Shown here: positions 9,059-16,193 of the stretch, in pieces
Position numbering within the stretch: position 1 is the first letter of the stretch
How the letters are laid out: each line of letters opens with the position of its first letter
NCBI RefSeq assembly: GCF_039539485.1
Contig: NZ_BAABDF010000001.1
Span: 186,001 to 250,000 of the forward strand
Direction: 5' to 3'
DNA from: Celeribacter arenosi
Lineage (GTDB): Bacteria; Pseudomonadota; Alphaproteobacteria; Rhodobacterales; Rhodobacteraceae
DNA: 64,000 nucleotides
Translations under genes and position numbers: made by a program
Notes under the pieces: generated by a model
The model's database searches: none
What the model saw: only the letters and a program-made list of their open reading frames with translations
What the model was told of the DNA's origin: nothing

Positions 9059-9205
9059 ATGGCTGTTTGCGCGGGCACATTCGTACCGGTTCGGGACACC
9101 TCCGTACCCCTCGACCCCCGGCCCCTCATGCGGGGGTGGTGGCTCGCACCGGCGGTGGTACTGGGATGCGCAGGCTGGGGGATGATAATCTCCGCCGTGA
9201 TCTGA
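9059..9205 (+). CDS. Small single-pass membrane protein, 48 aa
   Basis: A short frame begins at the ATG at 9059, 7 nt after AAAGGA (9046-9051). It encodes about 25 polar residues (MAVCAGTFVPVRDTSVPLDP) followed by one C-terminal hydrophobic helix (GWWLAPAVVLGCAGWG then MIISAVI), ending in TGA. A strong terminator follows 37 nt later. Ribosome-binding site, membrane helix and terminator together support a real gene, although no family is recognised. An overlapping frame from 9018 was judged less likely because of its low-complexity Gly/Ser C-terminus. It lies opposite the his genes, between hisF and the his fossil. Confidence 0.55.
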   Translation: MAVCAGTFVPVRDTSVPLDPRPLMRGWWLAPAVVLGCAGWGMIISAVI

Positions 9206-9241
9206 TCCGACCAAGACCAACGCCGTCATCGGCGTCCCTCC

Positions 9242-9277
9242 GGCGCGCGGCTCCATCAGGTGTCGCGCGCCTTTTTT
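9242..9277 (+). terminator. Rho-independent terminator
   Basis: 8-bp stem GGCGCGCG (9242-9249) with CGCGCGCC (9264-9271) closes a 14-nt loop and is followed by six T. It is placed to end the transcript of the 48-residue membrane protein. From here to 9398 no gene is seen. Confidence 0.88.
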
Positions 9278-9398
9278 CGTGGTTGCATCCGCAGGCGGGT
9301 TAGGCGCGGGGTGCATCGCAAATCTCGGGGACAGATCAATCGTTTGCGGACTTGGGCGGCGTGGGGCGGTGGACCATCGCCGACCCGCGAGCAAAAGC

Positions 9399-9594
9399 TT
9401 AGGCTTTCAGAACTCCGAGCGCTTCGCCCAGTTCAATCGCACCATCATTAAGCGCAGGACCGGGAATGGCGCCGTTCAGTGGCGCGTGCGCTTTCAACCG
9501 GATCGCCTGCGTCGATCAGATCGACGAAATTGACGCCTGTGACCACACGGCCATCTGCGACGTCGAGGCAGGGAATGATGCGGGTTTTGAGCAT
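9399..9594 (-). pseudogene. hisF'-hisA' fusion fossil
   Basis: Read on the minus strand from 9594, the sequence encodes MLKTRIIPCLDVADGRVV and onward, about 36 codons matching the start of the neighbouring hisF. By hand count 10 of about 114 bases differ. At about 9480-9487 it changes abruptly to sequence matching the last 30 codons of hisA (APLNGAI, then DGAIELGEALGVLK and a stop at 9399-9401), about 77 percent identical at the DNA level. The two parts are in different frames: the hisF frame stops at 9448. The fragment cannot encode either enzyme. The order fits a past tandem hisA-hisF duplication with deletion between the copies. Confidence 0.85.
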
Positions 9595-9627
9595 GGGGAC
9601 GCCCCGTCGCGCCATTTCCCCATATCT

Positions 9628-10107
9628 TTATTGTGCCAGTGGGGGCGATGTAATCGTGGACGCTTTGGCAATCTGGCGCATGGCGTTGCGGACAATGGCA
9701 ACGTGAAAGGGCATGACGATCAGCAGATAGACGCGCCCGATCCAGTTGTTGCGGTGCACCCATGTGGCCATATGGAGATGACCATTTTGGCGCAGGACAC
9801 TGATGCGAAAATTCAGGTGGGCATCATCGGTGCCAATGATGATCTCGGTGTCGCTTGAATAATGCATCGGGAAAATGGCGTCGCGCCCGTCCTTGGCGGA
9901 CCCCGTTTTGAGGCCAAGCGGGCGCACGATGACGTTGCGCAGCCTGAGGAGCGCGTCGGCCCATTTGGGCATGGCGAGCCCGATAGAGAGCGCGTCTTGG
10001 GGGCTCAGCTGCGATGGGGTGGCGTATCCGTCGATGAAGTCGCCCTTTTGGACCATTGGCCAAAGACGCGATGTGTCGGGGTGGGTCATTTTGAAGATTT
10101 TGGACAT
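9628..10107 (-). CDS. DUF2867 family protein
   Basis: The 159-residue protein has features of the DUF2867 family: RLWPMVQKGDFIDGYA near the start, a central WADALLRLRNVIVRPLGLK, and a C-terminal hydrophobic amphipathic stretch WIGRVYLLIVMPFHVAIV. Function is unknown. It sits between hisA and the his fossil on the coding strand, separated from hisA by a bidirectional terminator, so it may be transcribed apart from the histidine genes. A purine-rich AAAGAG lies 7 nt before the ATG. Confidence 0.72.
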   Translation of the reverse strand: MSKIFKMTHPDTSRLWPMVQKGDFIDGYATPSQLSPQDALSIGLAMPKWADALLRLRNVIVRPLGLKTGSAKDGRDAIFPMHYSSDTEIIIGTDDAHLNFRISVLRQNGHLHMATWVHRNNWIGRVYLLIVMPFHVAIVRNAMRQIAKASTITSPPLAQ

Positions 10108-10150
10108 GCTGAGCTCTTTACCGAGGGCGCGTTTCCTTGTTGTACACGCA

Positions 10151-10184
10151 AAAACGCCACGCTGTCTCAGGGGCGTGGCGTTTT
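10151..10184. terminator. Bidirectional terminator
   Basis: AAAACGCCACGC (10151-10162) and GCGTGGCGTTTT (10173-10184) form a 12-bp arm pair with flanking A and T runs, so the hairpin can terminate on either strand. On the minus strand it follows hisA and precedes the DUF2867 gene. Confidence 0.88.
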
Positions 10185-10209
10185 GACCCGACTGAGGGGC
10201 GGGCGGGGC

Positions 10210-10932
10210 TTACCCCTTGAGCACCTTCAACGCCTCACCCAAATCAATCGCGCCATCATAAAGCGCGCGACCGGAAATGGCGCCGTTCAACGGTGCGCCG
10301 CAAGATTTCAGCGCCTTCAGGTCAGCAAGGGAGGAAACCCCACCCGAAGCGATGACGGGAATCGACACGGCGTTCGCCAGCGCGGCGGTTTCATCCACGT
10401 TGGGACCCTGCATCGCGCCGTCGCGGTTGATGTCGGTGTAGATAATTGCCGCGACGCCTGCGTCCTCAAAGGATTTGGCGAGGTCGGTTGCAGTCACGTC
10501 GGTTTCTTCGGCCCAGCCTTTGGTGGCCACCATGCCTTTGCGCGCATCAATGCCCACGGCGACATGGCCGGGAAAGGCACGAGCGGCTTCGCGCACGAGG
10601 TCGGGATTTTCGACAGCCACCGTGCCAAGGATCACGCGCGACAGGCCGCGTTCGAGCCAACGTTCGATGGTTGCCATGTCGCGGATTCCTCCGCCGAGTT
10701 GCGCGGGCACTTTGCAGCGTTTGAGGATTTCCTCCACAGGCGCCGCATTTACCGGCGTGCCCGCAAAAGCACCATTAAGATCAACGAGATGGAGCCATTC
10801 ACAGCCAGCGGCGACGAATTCCATCGCTTGGGCTGCGGGGTCTTCGTTAAATACGGTGGCTTTGTCCATTTCACCTTTGAACAGGCGCACGGCATGGCCG
10901 TCTTTGAGGTCGATGGCGGGGTAGAGGATCAT
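10210..10932 (-). CDS. hisA: ProFAR isomerase
   Basis: The 240-residue (beta/alpha)8 barrel isomerises ProFAR to PRFAR, the step before HisF/HisH. The catalytic first Asp is in MILYPAIDLKDGHAVRL, the second in IIYTDINRDGAM, and phosphate-binding glycines in VIASGGVSSLADL. The start at 10932 gives the standard beginning; upstream codons in frame are not family-like. The last 30 codons reappear, diverged, in the fossil at 9399-9487. Confidence 0.96.
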   Translation of the reverse strand: MILYPAIDLKDGHAVRLFKGEMDKATVFNEDPAAQAMEFVAAGCEWLHLVDLNGAFAGTPVNAAPVEEILKRCKVPAQLGGGIRDMATIERWLERGLSRVILGTVAVENPDLVREAARAFPGHVAVGIDARKGMVATKGWAEETDVTATDLAKSFEDAGVAAIIYTDINRDGAMQGPNVDETAALANAVSIPVIASGGVSSLADLKALKSCGAPLNGAISGRALYDGAIDLGEALKVLKG

Positions 10933-11065
10933 GGCGGGTGTCCTTTGGGCGCGGGGTCGCGCTCCGTTTGGCATGGGTCCGCCGGAAATGCAAATTCCCC
11001 AACGTCAGACTTGCAAGAACGCGTCGAGCGCCCTCAGGATACGCGCAATATCAGGGAGGAACCTC

Positions 11066-11449
11066 ATGTTAAAACGTTTGTCTGCCATTGCTTTGGCTGT
11101 CGGTCTTGCGACGCCCGCGTTCGCCGATCCGGTCGAAGGTGTCTGGAAAACCCAAGTGGACGATGGCGCCTATGCCCATGTGACCATTGCACCGTGCGGG
11201 GCCCATATTTGCGGCACCATAACGCGCACCTTTAACGACAGCGGAGAGTATAATTCCGCCAATAAGGGCAAGCCGATTGTCTGGGACATGGTCCCCCAAG
11301 GTGGCGGTGCCTACAAGAGCGGCAAAATCTGGCAGCCCTCGACGGGCAAGATCTTTAACTCGAAGATGGCCATGAATGGCGCGTCGCTCAAAGTGTCGGG
11401 ATGTGTCGGACCGATCTGTAAAGGCCAGACATGGACACGCGTTAAATAA
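11066..11449 (+). CDS. DUF2147 exported protein
   Basis: The 127-residue product has a signal peptide (MLKRLSAIALAVGLATPAFA, cleaved at about 20) and a mature DUF2147 domain. That domain shows DPVEGVWKT, then HICGTI, and the C-terminal CVGPICKGQTWTRV, with cysteine pairs likely in the periplasm. Function is unknown. GGGAGGA at 11054-11060 gives a strong ribosome-binding site. It is a plus-strand gene set into the minus-strand his block, between hisA and hisH, with its own terminator. Confidence 0.88.
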   Translation: MLKRLSAIALAVGLATPAFADPVEGVWKTQVDDGAYAHVTIAPCGAHICGTITRTFNDSGEYNSANKGKPIVWDMVPQGGGAYKSGKIWQPSTGKIFNSKMAMNGASLKVSGCVGPICKGQTWTRVK

Positions 11450-11474
11450 GACGGGCCTTAGGTCAGTCATGAAA

Positions 11475-11497
11475 GGGGCCCGCGTGGCCCCTTTTTT
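11475..11497 (+). terminator. Rho-independent terminator after the DUF2147 gene
   Basis: Stem GGGGCC/GGCCCC (11475-11480 and 11486-11491), loop CGCGT, then six T. It lies 26 nt after the DUF2147 stop codon. Confidence 0.9.
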
Positions 11498-11517
11498 GCG
11501 TCCAAATCGTGTCTAGA

Positions 11518-12156
11518 TCAGGGGGCCCAGCCGAGGAAGTTGGAGATCATGCGCAGGCCCGCGGCTTGGCTTTTTTCGGGGTGGAACTGCGTGCCGAACA
11601 TATTGTCCTTGGCCACGATCGCGGTGACATCGCCGCCATAGTCGACATGGGCGAGACGGTGGGCAGGGTCGGCCACGCGGAAGTGGTAGGAGTGCACAAA
11701 ATACGCGTGATCGCCGGTCGAAATGCCGTCGAGCACAGGGTGGCGCGCGTCGAGAATGAGGTCGTTCCAACCCATGTGCGGCACTTTCAGATCGGTGTCT
11801 GCGGGCGCGATTTTTTCCACCGTGCCCCCGATCCAGTCAAAACCAGTGGTGGTTTCATATTCAAGGCCACGGGTGGCGAGCATTTGCATGCCGATGCAGA
11901 TCCCCATGAAGGGGCGGCCATTCTGGGTCACCGCTTCGGAGATGGCGTCAAACAGGCCGGTGTAGTCGAAGAGTTGCTTTTTGCACGCCGGAAATGCCCC
12001 GTCGCCGGGCAGGACGATGCGATCGGCCTTGGCCACCACATCGGGTTCGCTGGTGACCACAATGGTGCCGGAGCCGCGTTCGCGCGCCATGCGTTCAAAG
12101 GCTTTGTGCGCCGAGTGCAGGTTGCCGCTGTCGTAATCCACCAGTGCTGTGAGCAT
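11518..12156 (-). CDS. hisH: Imidazole glycerol phosphate synthase glutaminase subunit
   Basis: The 212-residue class I glutamine amidotransferase feeds ammonia to HisF. The nucleophile Cys is in GICIGMQML (about residue 87), and the His-x-Glu of the triad is in FGTQFHPEKSQAAGL near residue 190. The oxyanion region VLPGDGAFPACK is present. It follows hisB by 77 nt on the same strand. Confidence 0.96.
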   Translation of the reverse strand: MLTALVDYDSGNLHSAHKAFERMARERGSGTIVVTSEPDVVAKADRIVLPGDGAFPACKKQLFDYTGLFDAISEAVTQNGRPFMGICIGMQMLATRGLEYETTTGFDWIGGTVEKIAPADTDLKVPHMGWNDLILDARHPVLDGISTGDHAYFVHSYHFRVADPAHRLAHVDYGGDVTAIVAKDNMFGTQFHPEKSQAAGLRMISNFLGWAP

Positions 12157-12233
12157 GTTCGTCCCTCATTTTCCGCGCCAACGGGTTAGGCGGATTTTGC
12201 ACGGTTGCCAAGGGGTGCGGTGGGGCAGTCGCC

Positions 12234-12821
12234 TTAGAGCGACCCCTTGGTGCTGGGCAATGTGTCGGCCATGCGCGGGTCGACTTCGACCGCCATACGC
12301 AGGGCGCGCGCGACGGATTTGAACGCCGCCTCGGCGATGTGGTGGCTGTTGATGCCGTGGACCAGATCGACGTGCAGCGTGATGCCGCCATGTGTCGACA
12401 GCGCCTGAAAGAATTCGCGCACCAGTTCGGTGTCAAAGGTGCCGATTTGAGCGGTCGGGAAATCGACATTCCACACAAGGAATGGACGCGCCGAAAGGTC
12501 GAGCGCGCAGGCTACCTGCGTGTCGTCCATGGCGAGGGCAAAGTGACCGTAGCGCCGGATGCCCTTTTTGTCGCCGAGCGCCTGTGCAATCGCCTGTCCG
12601 AGCGCGATGCCGACGTCTTCGACGCTGTGGTGGTCGTCGATGTGTGTGTCGCCCTTACAGCGCACGTTCATGTCGATCAGGCTGTGGCGCGCCAGTTGGT
12701 CAAGCATGTGGTCAAAGAACCCGACGCCTGTCGCCATCTCGTAGGCACCTGTGCCATCGAGATTGATATCGACCGAAATTGCGGTTTCGGCGGTGTTACG
12801 AGTGATATTTGCCTTGCGCAT
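12234..12821 (-). CDS. hisB: Imidazoleglycerol-phosphate dehydratase
   Basis: The 195-residue monofunctional dehydratase makes imidazole acetol phosphate. The duplicated metal-binding repeats show as DDHHSVEDVGIALGQA (about residue 64) and SHHIAEAAFKSVARALR (about residue 165), each supplying His and Glu ligands for Mn2+. There is no N-terminal phosphatase domain, as in most alphaproteobacteria. It is the first gene of the minus-strand his block. Confidence 0.96.
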   Translation of the reverse strand: MRKANITRNTAETAISVDINLDGTGAYEMATGVGFFDHMLDQLARHSLIDMNVRCKGDTHIDDHHSVEDVGIALGQAIAQALGDKKGIRRYGHFALAMDDTQVACALDLSARPFLVWNVDFPTAQIGTFDTELVREFFQALSTHGGITLHVDLVHGINSHHIAEAAFKSVARALRMAVEVDPRMADTLPSTKGSL

Positions 12822-12980
12822 GGGGCACGTCCCTTGATTTTCAGATGCTTATAGGCGGGCGATCTGTCCATGCCAATTGCATTGCGGTCGCTCTTTTTCG
12901 GTTTGTTGCCTTTGCGCCAATCCGGCGCGGTGCTGTGACGTCAAGTTTTTTTGGTGTTAGCGTAGCAACAGGCAGGGTCG

Positions 12981-12995
12981 TTAACGGATTGTTAA
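12981..12995. promoter_or_regulatory. CtrA-type box TTAA-N7-TTAA
   Basis: TTAA at 12981-12984, seven bases, then TTAA at 12992-12995 exactly matches the full CtrA recognition pattern known from Caulobacter and used in Rhodobacterales. It lies 79 bp upstream of the GTG of the receiver-like gene, a suitable place for activation or repression of that gene. The flanking 12822-13074 gap shows no other gene, only a small CCCCG/CGGGG hairpin (13040-13059) just before the ribosome-binding site. Confidence 0.6.
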
Positions 12996-13074
12996 TCTCT
13001 TGAGCGCGAAAGTGGTGGTGACGTAGGGTAAACCCGACTCCCCGTGCGTGATTGCGGGGGAAGGAGAAATAGCC

Positions 13075-13536
13075 GTGAGAGTCCTAATTTGGCATGGCGA
13101 TCTAGAGACAACAGCAACTTGGCAGGCCCGCCTGGGTCGTCGCGGTCACCATGTGAGGCGCGCGCGACAGGCCGATGAGGCGCTGGAAATGCTGCGCACG
13201 ATGGTTTTTGACGTTCTTGTGTTTGATCTGACCGTCGATCGCGAGAGCGGGCTGGCCGTTGCCATGATGGCAGAATTCCACCAGCCGGATATCATGACGA
13301 TCCTCGTGTCGGCGCAGTCACCGGAAATGTTGCCGGACCTGTTTGCGCGTTTGTCGTCTCTTAAATTCATGTGCGGAAACGGAACGCCGCCCGATGATCT
13401 GGTGAACATCATCGAGCGGCTTGGCCGGATATCGGCGAACATCGCGCGGCGTCGCGAGATGGATGAGAGTGGAGAGACTATGCTGACTCGACGACCTGAC
13501 GCTGGCGGCCCAGTCCATCTACTTCCAGTTCCATAA
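13075..13536 (+). CDS. Receiver-like (CheY-type) regulatory protein
   Basis: The 153-residue protein looks like a single response-regulator receiver domain: VRVLIWHGDLETTATWQARL at the start, a probable phospho-acceptor Asp in MVFDVLVFDLTVD near residue 50, and TILVSAQ for the Ser/Thr switch. The usual Lys-Pro after strand five is degenerate and there is no DNA-binding output domain, so it may be atypical. GTG at 13075 is chosen because AAGGAG sits 8 nt before it. A perfect CtrA-type site lies upstream. Its 3' end overlaps the opposing FAH gene by 59 bp. Confidence 0.68.
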   Translation: MRVLIWHGDLETTATWQARLGRRGHHVRRARQADEALEMLRTMVFDVLVFDLTVDRESGLAVAMMAEFHQPDIMTILVSAQSPEMLPDLFARLSSLKFMCGNGTPPDDLVNIIERLGRISANIARRREMDESGETMLTRRPDAGGPVHLLPVP

Positions 13537-14320
13537 CGTCGCCGGGAGCGAGGAACCGCTGCGGCTTCATGCCCATGCCCACGCCGGAGGGCGTGCCGGT
13601 TGCGATGATGTCACCGGGTTGGAGGCGCATCATGTTCGACATGTAGGAAATGATCTCGCGTACCGTAAAAATCATGTCCGACGTGCTGCTGTCCTGAACC
13701 GTCGTGCCGTTGAGGTCGAGCGAGACGCGAAGGTCCTGCGGGTCGGGCACTTCGTCCGCGGTGACGAGGTGGGGGCCGACGGGACCAAATGTAGGGGCGG
13801 ATTTGCCCTTGATCCACTGACCGCCGCGCTCGGTCTGAAAAGCGCGCTCCGAGACATCGTTGATGGTGCAATAGCCTGCGACATAATCCAATGCGTCGTC
13901 CTCGGACACGTAGAGGGCTTCGCGACCGATCACCACGCCCAGCTCGACCTCCCAGTCGCCTTTGGTGGCGCCGCGTGGCAGGATGACAGGGTCGAAGGGC
14001 CCCGAAAGTGCCGAGGAGGCTTTGGAAAAGATGATGGGTTCTTTGGGCGCGTCCATGCCGGTTTCGATGGCGTGTTGCGTGTAGTTGAGGCCAATGCAGA
14101 AAAAGTTCGGCACCGACGCGAGGCAGGACCCGATCCGGCCCGGGTTCTCGACGACGGGTAGAGTGGTGGGATCAATCGCAGCGAGGCGCGCGAGGGCATC
14201 GCGCGACACCGTGGCGCCCGCAAAATCGGCGGTATGATCGCTGAGATCCCGCACCTGTCCTTCTGCGTCGAGCATGGCGGGTTTTTCTTTTCCTATGGGG
14301 CCGTAGCGGAGAAGCTTCAT
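13478..14320 (-). CDS. Fumarylacetoacetate hydrolase family protein (2,4-diketo-3-deoxy-acid hydrolase type)
   Basis: The 280-residue FAH-fold enzyme has an N-terminal 70-residue cap and the catalytic core from IGLNYTQHAIETG onward. Metal-binding acids appear in DWEVELGVVIG, and DVSERAFQTERGGQWIKGKSAPTFGPVGP is very typical of the ureidoglycolate lyase / diketo-deoxy-acid branch. With the BDH2-like SDR next door, hydrolysis of 2,4-diketo-3-deoxy-L-fuconate or L-rhamnonate to pyruvate and lactate is a reasonable inference. The gene follows the GntR gene by 29 nt. Confidence 0.85.
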   Translation of the reverse strand: MKLLRYGPIGKEKPAMLDAEGQVRDLSDHTADFAGATVSRDALARLAAIDPTTLPVVENPGRIGSCLASVPNFFCIGLNYTQHAIETGMDAPKEPIIFSKASSALSGPFDPVILPRGATKGDWEVELGVVIGREALYVSEDDALDYVAGYCTINDVSERAFQTERGGQWIKGKSAPTFGPVGPHLVTADEVPDPQDLRVSLDLNGTTVQDSSTSDMIFTVREIISYMSNMMRLQPGDIIATGTPSGVGMGMKPQRFLAPGDVMELEVDGLGRQRQVVESA

Positions 14321-14349
14321 CTTTATTGTCCTTAATTTCAGGCAGGTTT

Positions 14350-15012
14350 TCAGGCGGAATTTTTCGGGTTCTGCGCCGCGTAATGGGCGCGCACATTGTC
14401 GAGCATGGAAGCCAGATGCGTCTCGATCGTTGCGCGCAGAGTGGCTGCGTCACGTGCGGTGAGAGCGTCCACCATCCGGCTGTGTTCATCGAGCACACGG
14501 GTGCGTTTGTCGGGGCGGGTGGCGGAAAGGTAGCGCACGCGCCACAACCGCTCCAGATAGGCACGGTGCGTGGCGGCCAGAGACGGGTTGCGGGCGGCGG
14601 CGACGATGGCGGAGTGGAAAGCCATGTCGGTTTCGAATGTGGCGATCTTGTCGGCCTCGGGATCCATCTCGGCAAGTTTGATTTGCAGGCGGCGGATTTT
14701 GGCAATCTGGGCGTCACTTGCACGCGCACAGGCCAAATCACCGGACAGGATTTCAAGCGCGCCGAGGACCTCCACCCATTGGCTTATTTCCTCGATGGAG
14801 GGATCGGCCACAATAGGGCTGCGCGCGGGGCGCAGAACGATCAGGCCTTCTTTGGCGAGAATGCGGATCGCTTCGCGCATAGGCGTGCGCGACACATTGA
14901 GGTCGAGGGCATTATCGCGTTCCTTCACAGCGTCGCCGGGTGCGAGCCGTCCGCGCAAAATGTCCCGCCTCAGCCGGTCCGCCAATTGTTCGGCCAACGG
15001 TCGTTCCGTCAT
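14350..15012 (-). CDS. GntR-family (FadR subfamily, FCD domain) transcriptional regulator
   Basis: The 220-residue protein has an N-terminal winged helix (LADRLRRDILRGRLAPGDAV, then SRTPMREAIRILAKEGL) and a C-terminal all-helical FCD ligand-binding domain with the metal-binding pattern DMAFHSAIVAAARN and EHSRMVDAL. It most likely represses its own operon with the FAH hydrolase and the divergent SDR gene until a sugar-acid intermediate binds. ATG 15012 is preferred because AAGGGAG precedes it; the longer frame runs into the SDR promoter. Confidence 0.9.
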   Translation of the reverse strand: MTERPLAEQLADRLRRDILRGRLAPGDAVKERDNALDLNVSRTPMREAIRILAKEGLIVLRPARSPIVADPSIEEISQWVEVLGALEILSGDLACARASDAQIAKIRRLQIKLAEMDPEADKIATFETDMAFHSAIVAAARNPSLAATHRAYLERLWRVRYLSATRPDKRTRVLDEHSRMVDALTARDAATLRATIETHLASMLDNVRAHYAAQNPKNSA

Positions 15013-15085
15013 CCGTGCTCCCTTTTCGCGTGGTTCCCGTCCGCGGTGCGGTGCGGGATGCATTGCGCGATCCTGCGTTCCCTGA

Positions 15086-15099
15086 TTTGGTATACCAAA
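15086..15099. promoter_or_regulatory. GntR/FadR-type palindromic operator
   Basis: TTTGGTATACCAAA is a perfect 14-bp palindrome in the 133-bp gap between the divergent GntR and SDR genes. Its core GGTATACC fits the NGT-N-AC pattern bound by FadR-subfamily regulators, so it is the probable operator of the regulator encoded alongside. Confidence 0.8.
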
Positions 15100-15145
15100 G
15101 GCGCGGTGCTGTCGATATCCGCGCGATGGTGTCGGGGAGATTACG

Positions 15146-15871
15146 ATGAGACTTTCGGGAAAACGCGCATTTGTCACAGCGGCTGGTCAGGGGATCGGGC
15201 GCGCCATAGCAGAAGCATTTGTGCGCGAAGGGGCGCAGGTCGTGGCCAGTGATCTGGATGCGGCAAAGCTGTCGGGGTTGGATGGCGCGCAGGTCATGGC
15301 GCTCGATGTGACGGATCGGGCGGCGGTGCAGGGGGCGGTTCGCGACGCAGAAGCCGACATCCTCGTGAACTGTGCAGGCTATGTGCATGGGGGAGCCATT
15401 GAGGAAGCGAGTGATTCGGATTTCGACATGGCCTTCGCGCTCAACGTGAAGTCGCAGTTTCACACCATGCAGGCGGCGATTCCGGGAATGGTGGCCCGTG
15501 GGGGCGGTTCGATTGTGAATATCGCATCCGTCGCGGGGGCGATTTTGGCCGCGCCGAACCGGTTTATCTATGGCGCCTCGAAGGCGGCGATCATCGGGAT
15601 GACGAAATCTGTGGCATTGGACTATGTGACCAAAGGCATTCGCTGCAACGCCATCTGTCCGGGCACGGTCGACAGTCCGTCGCTGCATGACCGGTTGCGG
15701 GCAATGGGGGACTATGAGACCGCCAAGGCCGCCTTTATCGCGCGCCAGCCGATGGGGCGCATCGGAACACCGGCGGAGATTGCCCATCTGGCGGTCTATC
15801 TGGCCAGCGATGAGGCAGGGTTCACCACAGGACAGGCGCATATCATCGATGGCGGGTGGGCCACCGGCTGA
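15146..15871 (+). CDS. SDR dehydrogenase, probable 2-keto-3-deoxy-L-fuconate dehydrogenase type
   Basis: The 241-residue classical short-chain dehydrogenase has the NAD-binding TAAGQGIGRAIAEAF, NCAGYVHGG, the catalytic Ser in NIASVAG, YGASKAA (Tyr and Lys), and the C-terminal IIDGGWATG. CNAICPGTVDSPSLHDRL closely resembles the BDH2/keto-deoxy-fuconate branch. Together with the FAH-family hydrolase this suggests oxidation of a 2-keto-3-deoxy sugar acid before cleavage. GGGGAGA precedes the ATG. It is divergent from the GntR gene and shares the palindromic operator. Confidence 0.82.
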   Translation: MRLSGKRAFVTAAGQGIGRAIAEAFVREGAQVVASDLDAAKLSGLDGAQVMALDVTDRAAVQGAVRDAEADILVNCAGYVHGGAIEEASDSDFDMAFALNVKSQFHTMQAAIPGMVARGGGSIVNIASVAGAILAAPNRFIYGASKAAIIGMTKSVALDYVTKGIRCNAICPGTVDSPSLHDRLRAMGDYETAKAAFIARQPMGRIGTPAEIAHLAVYLASDEAGFTTGQAHIIDGGWATG

Positions 15872-15908
15872 TACGCGTCGGTCGTGGAGATATCGTTGTT
15901 AGAGAGTT

Positions 15909-15983
15909 TGGAGCGGGCGAGGCGATTCGAACGCCCGACCCTAACCTTGGCAAGGTTATGCTCTACCCCTGAGCTACGCCCGC
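15909..15983 (-). tRNA. tRNA-Gly (GCC), copy 1
   Basis: Minus-strand cloverleaf with acceptor GCGGGCG/CGCCCGC, anticodon loop containing GCC, T loop TTCGAAT and encoded CCA (15909-15911). The 75-nt sequence is identical to the copy at 16038. Confidence 0.96.
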
Positions 15984-16037
15984 ATCCTGTTCGACGGTGG
16001 GTATGATCGGCACTCCGATCCCGTCTGGGGTCCCAAT

Positions 16038-16112
16038 TGGAGCGGGCGAGGCGATTCGAACGCCCGACCCTAACCTTGGCAAGGTTATGCTCTACCCCTG
16101 AGCTACGCCCGC
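16038..16112 (-). tRNA. tRNA-Gly (GCC), copy 2
   Basis: Same 75-nt sequence as the copy at 15909, including the encoded CCA. The two are 129 bp apart start to start, and the 54-bp spacer is not repeated. On the minus strand this copy is transcribed first. Confidence 0.96.
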
Positions 16113-16193
16113 ATCCTTGGGTGAGGCGTGAGATAGGGAATCCCGCGCGAGCCTGCAAGGGAAAAATCGCGCGGACCGGGGATTTTATTCACC

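Noticed and set aside
9035..9394. A 119-codon minus-strand frame between the his fossil and hisF
   Set aside because: It runs through a strong terminator hairpin, lacks a ribosome-binding site and has no recognisable pattern. The plus-strand 48-residue frame has better support. I also looked for a second DUF2867 copy here, expected from the duplication model, and saw none.
15909..16112. A mobile element or integration site at the duplicated tRNA-Gly genes
   Set aside because: Both copies are complete, the spacer is only 54 bp, and no integrase or direct repeats of tRNA fragments are nearby. A simple tandem tRNA pair is enough.
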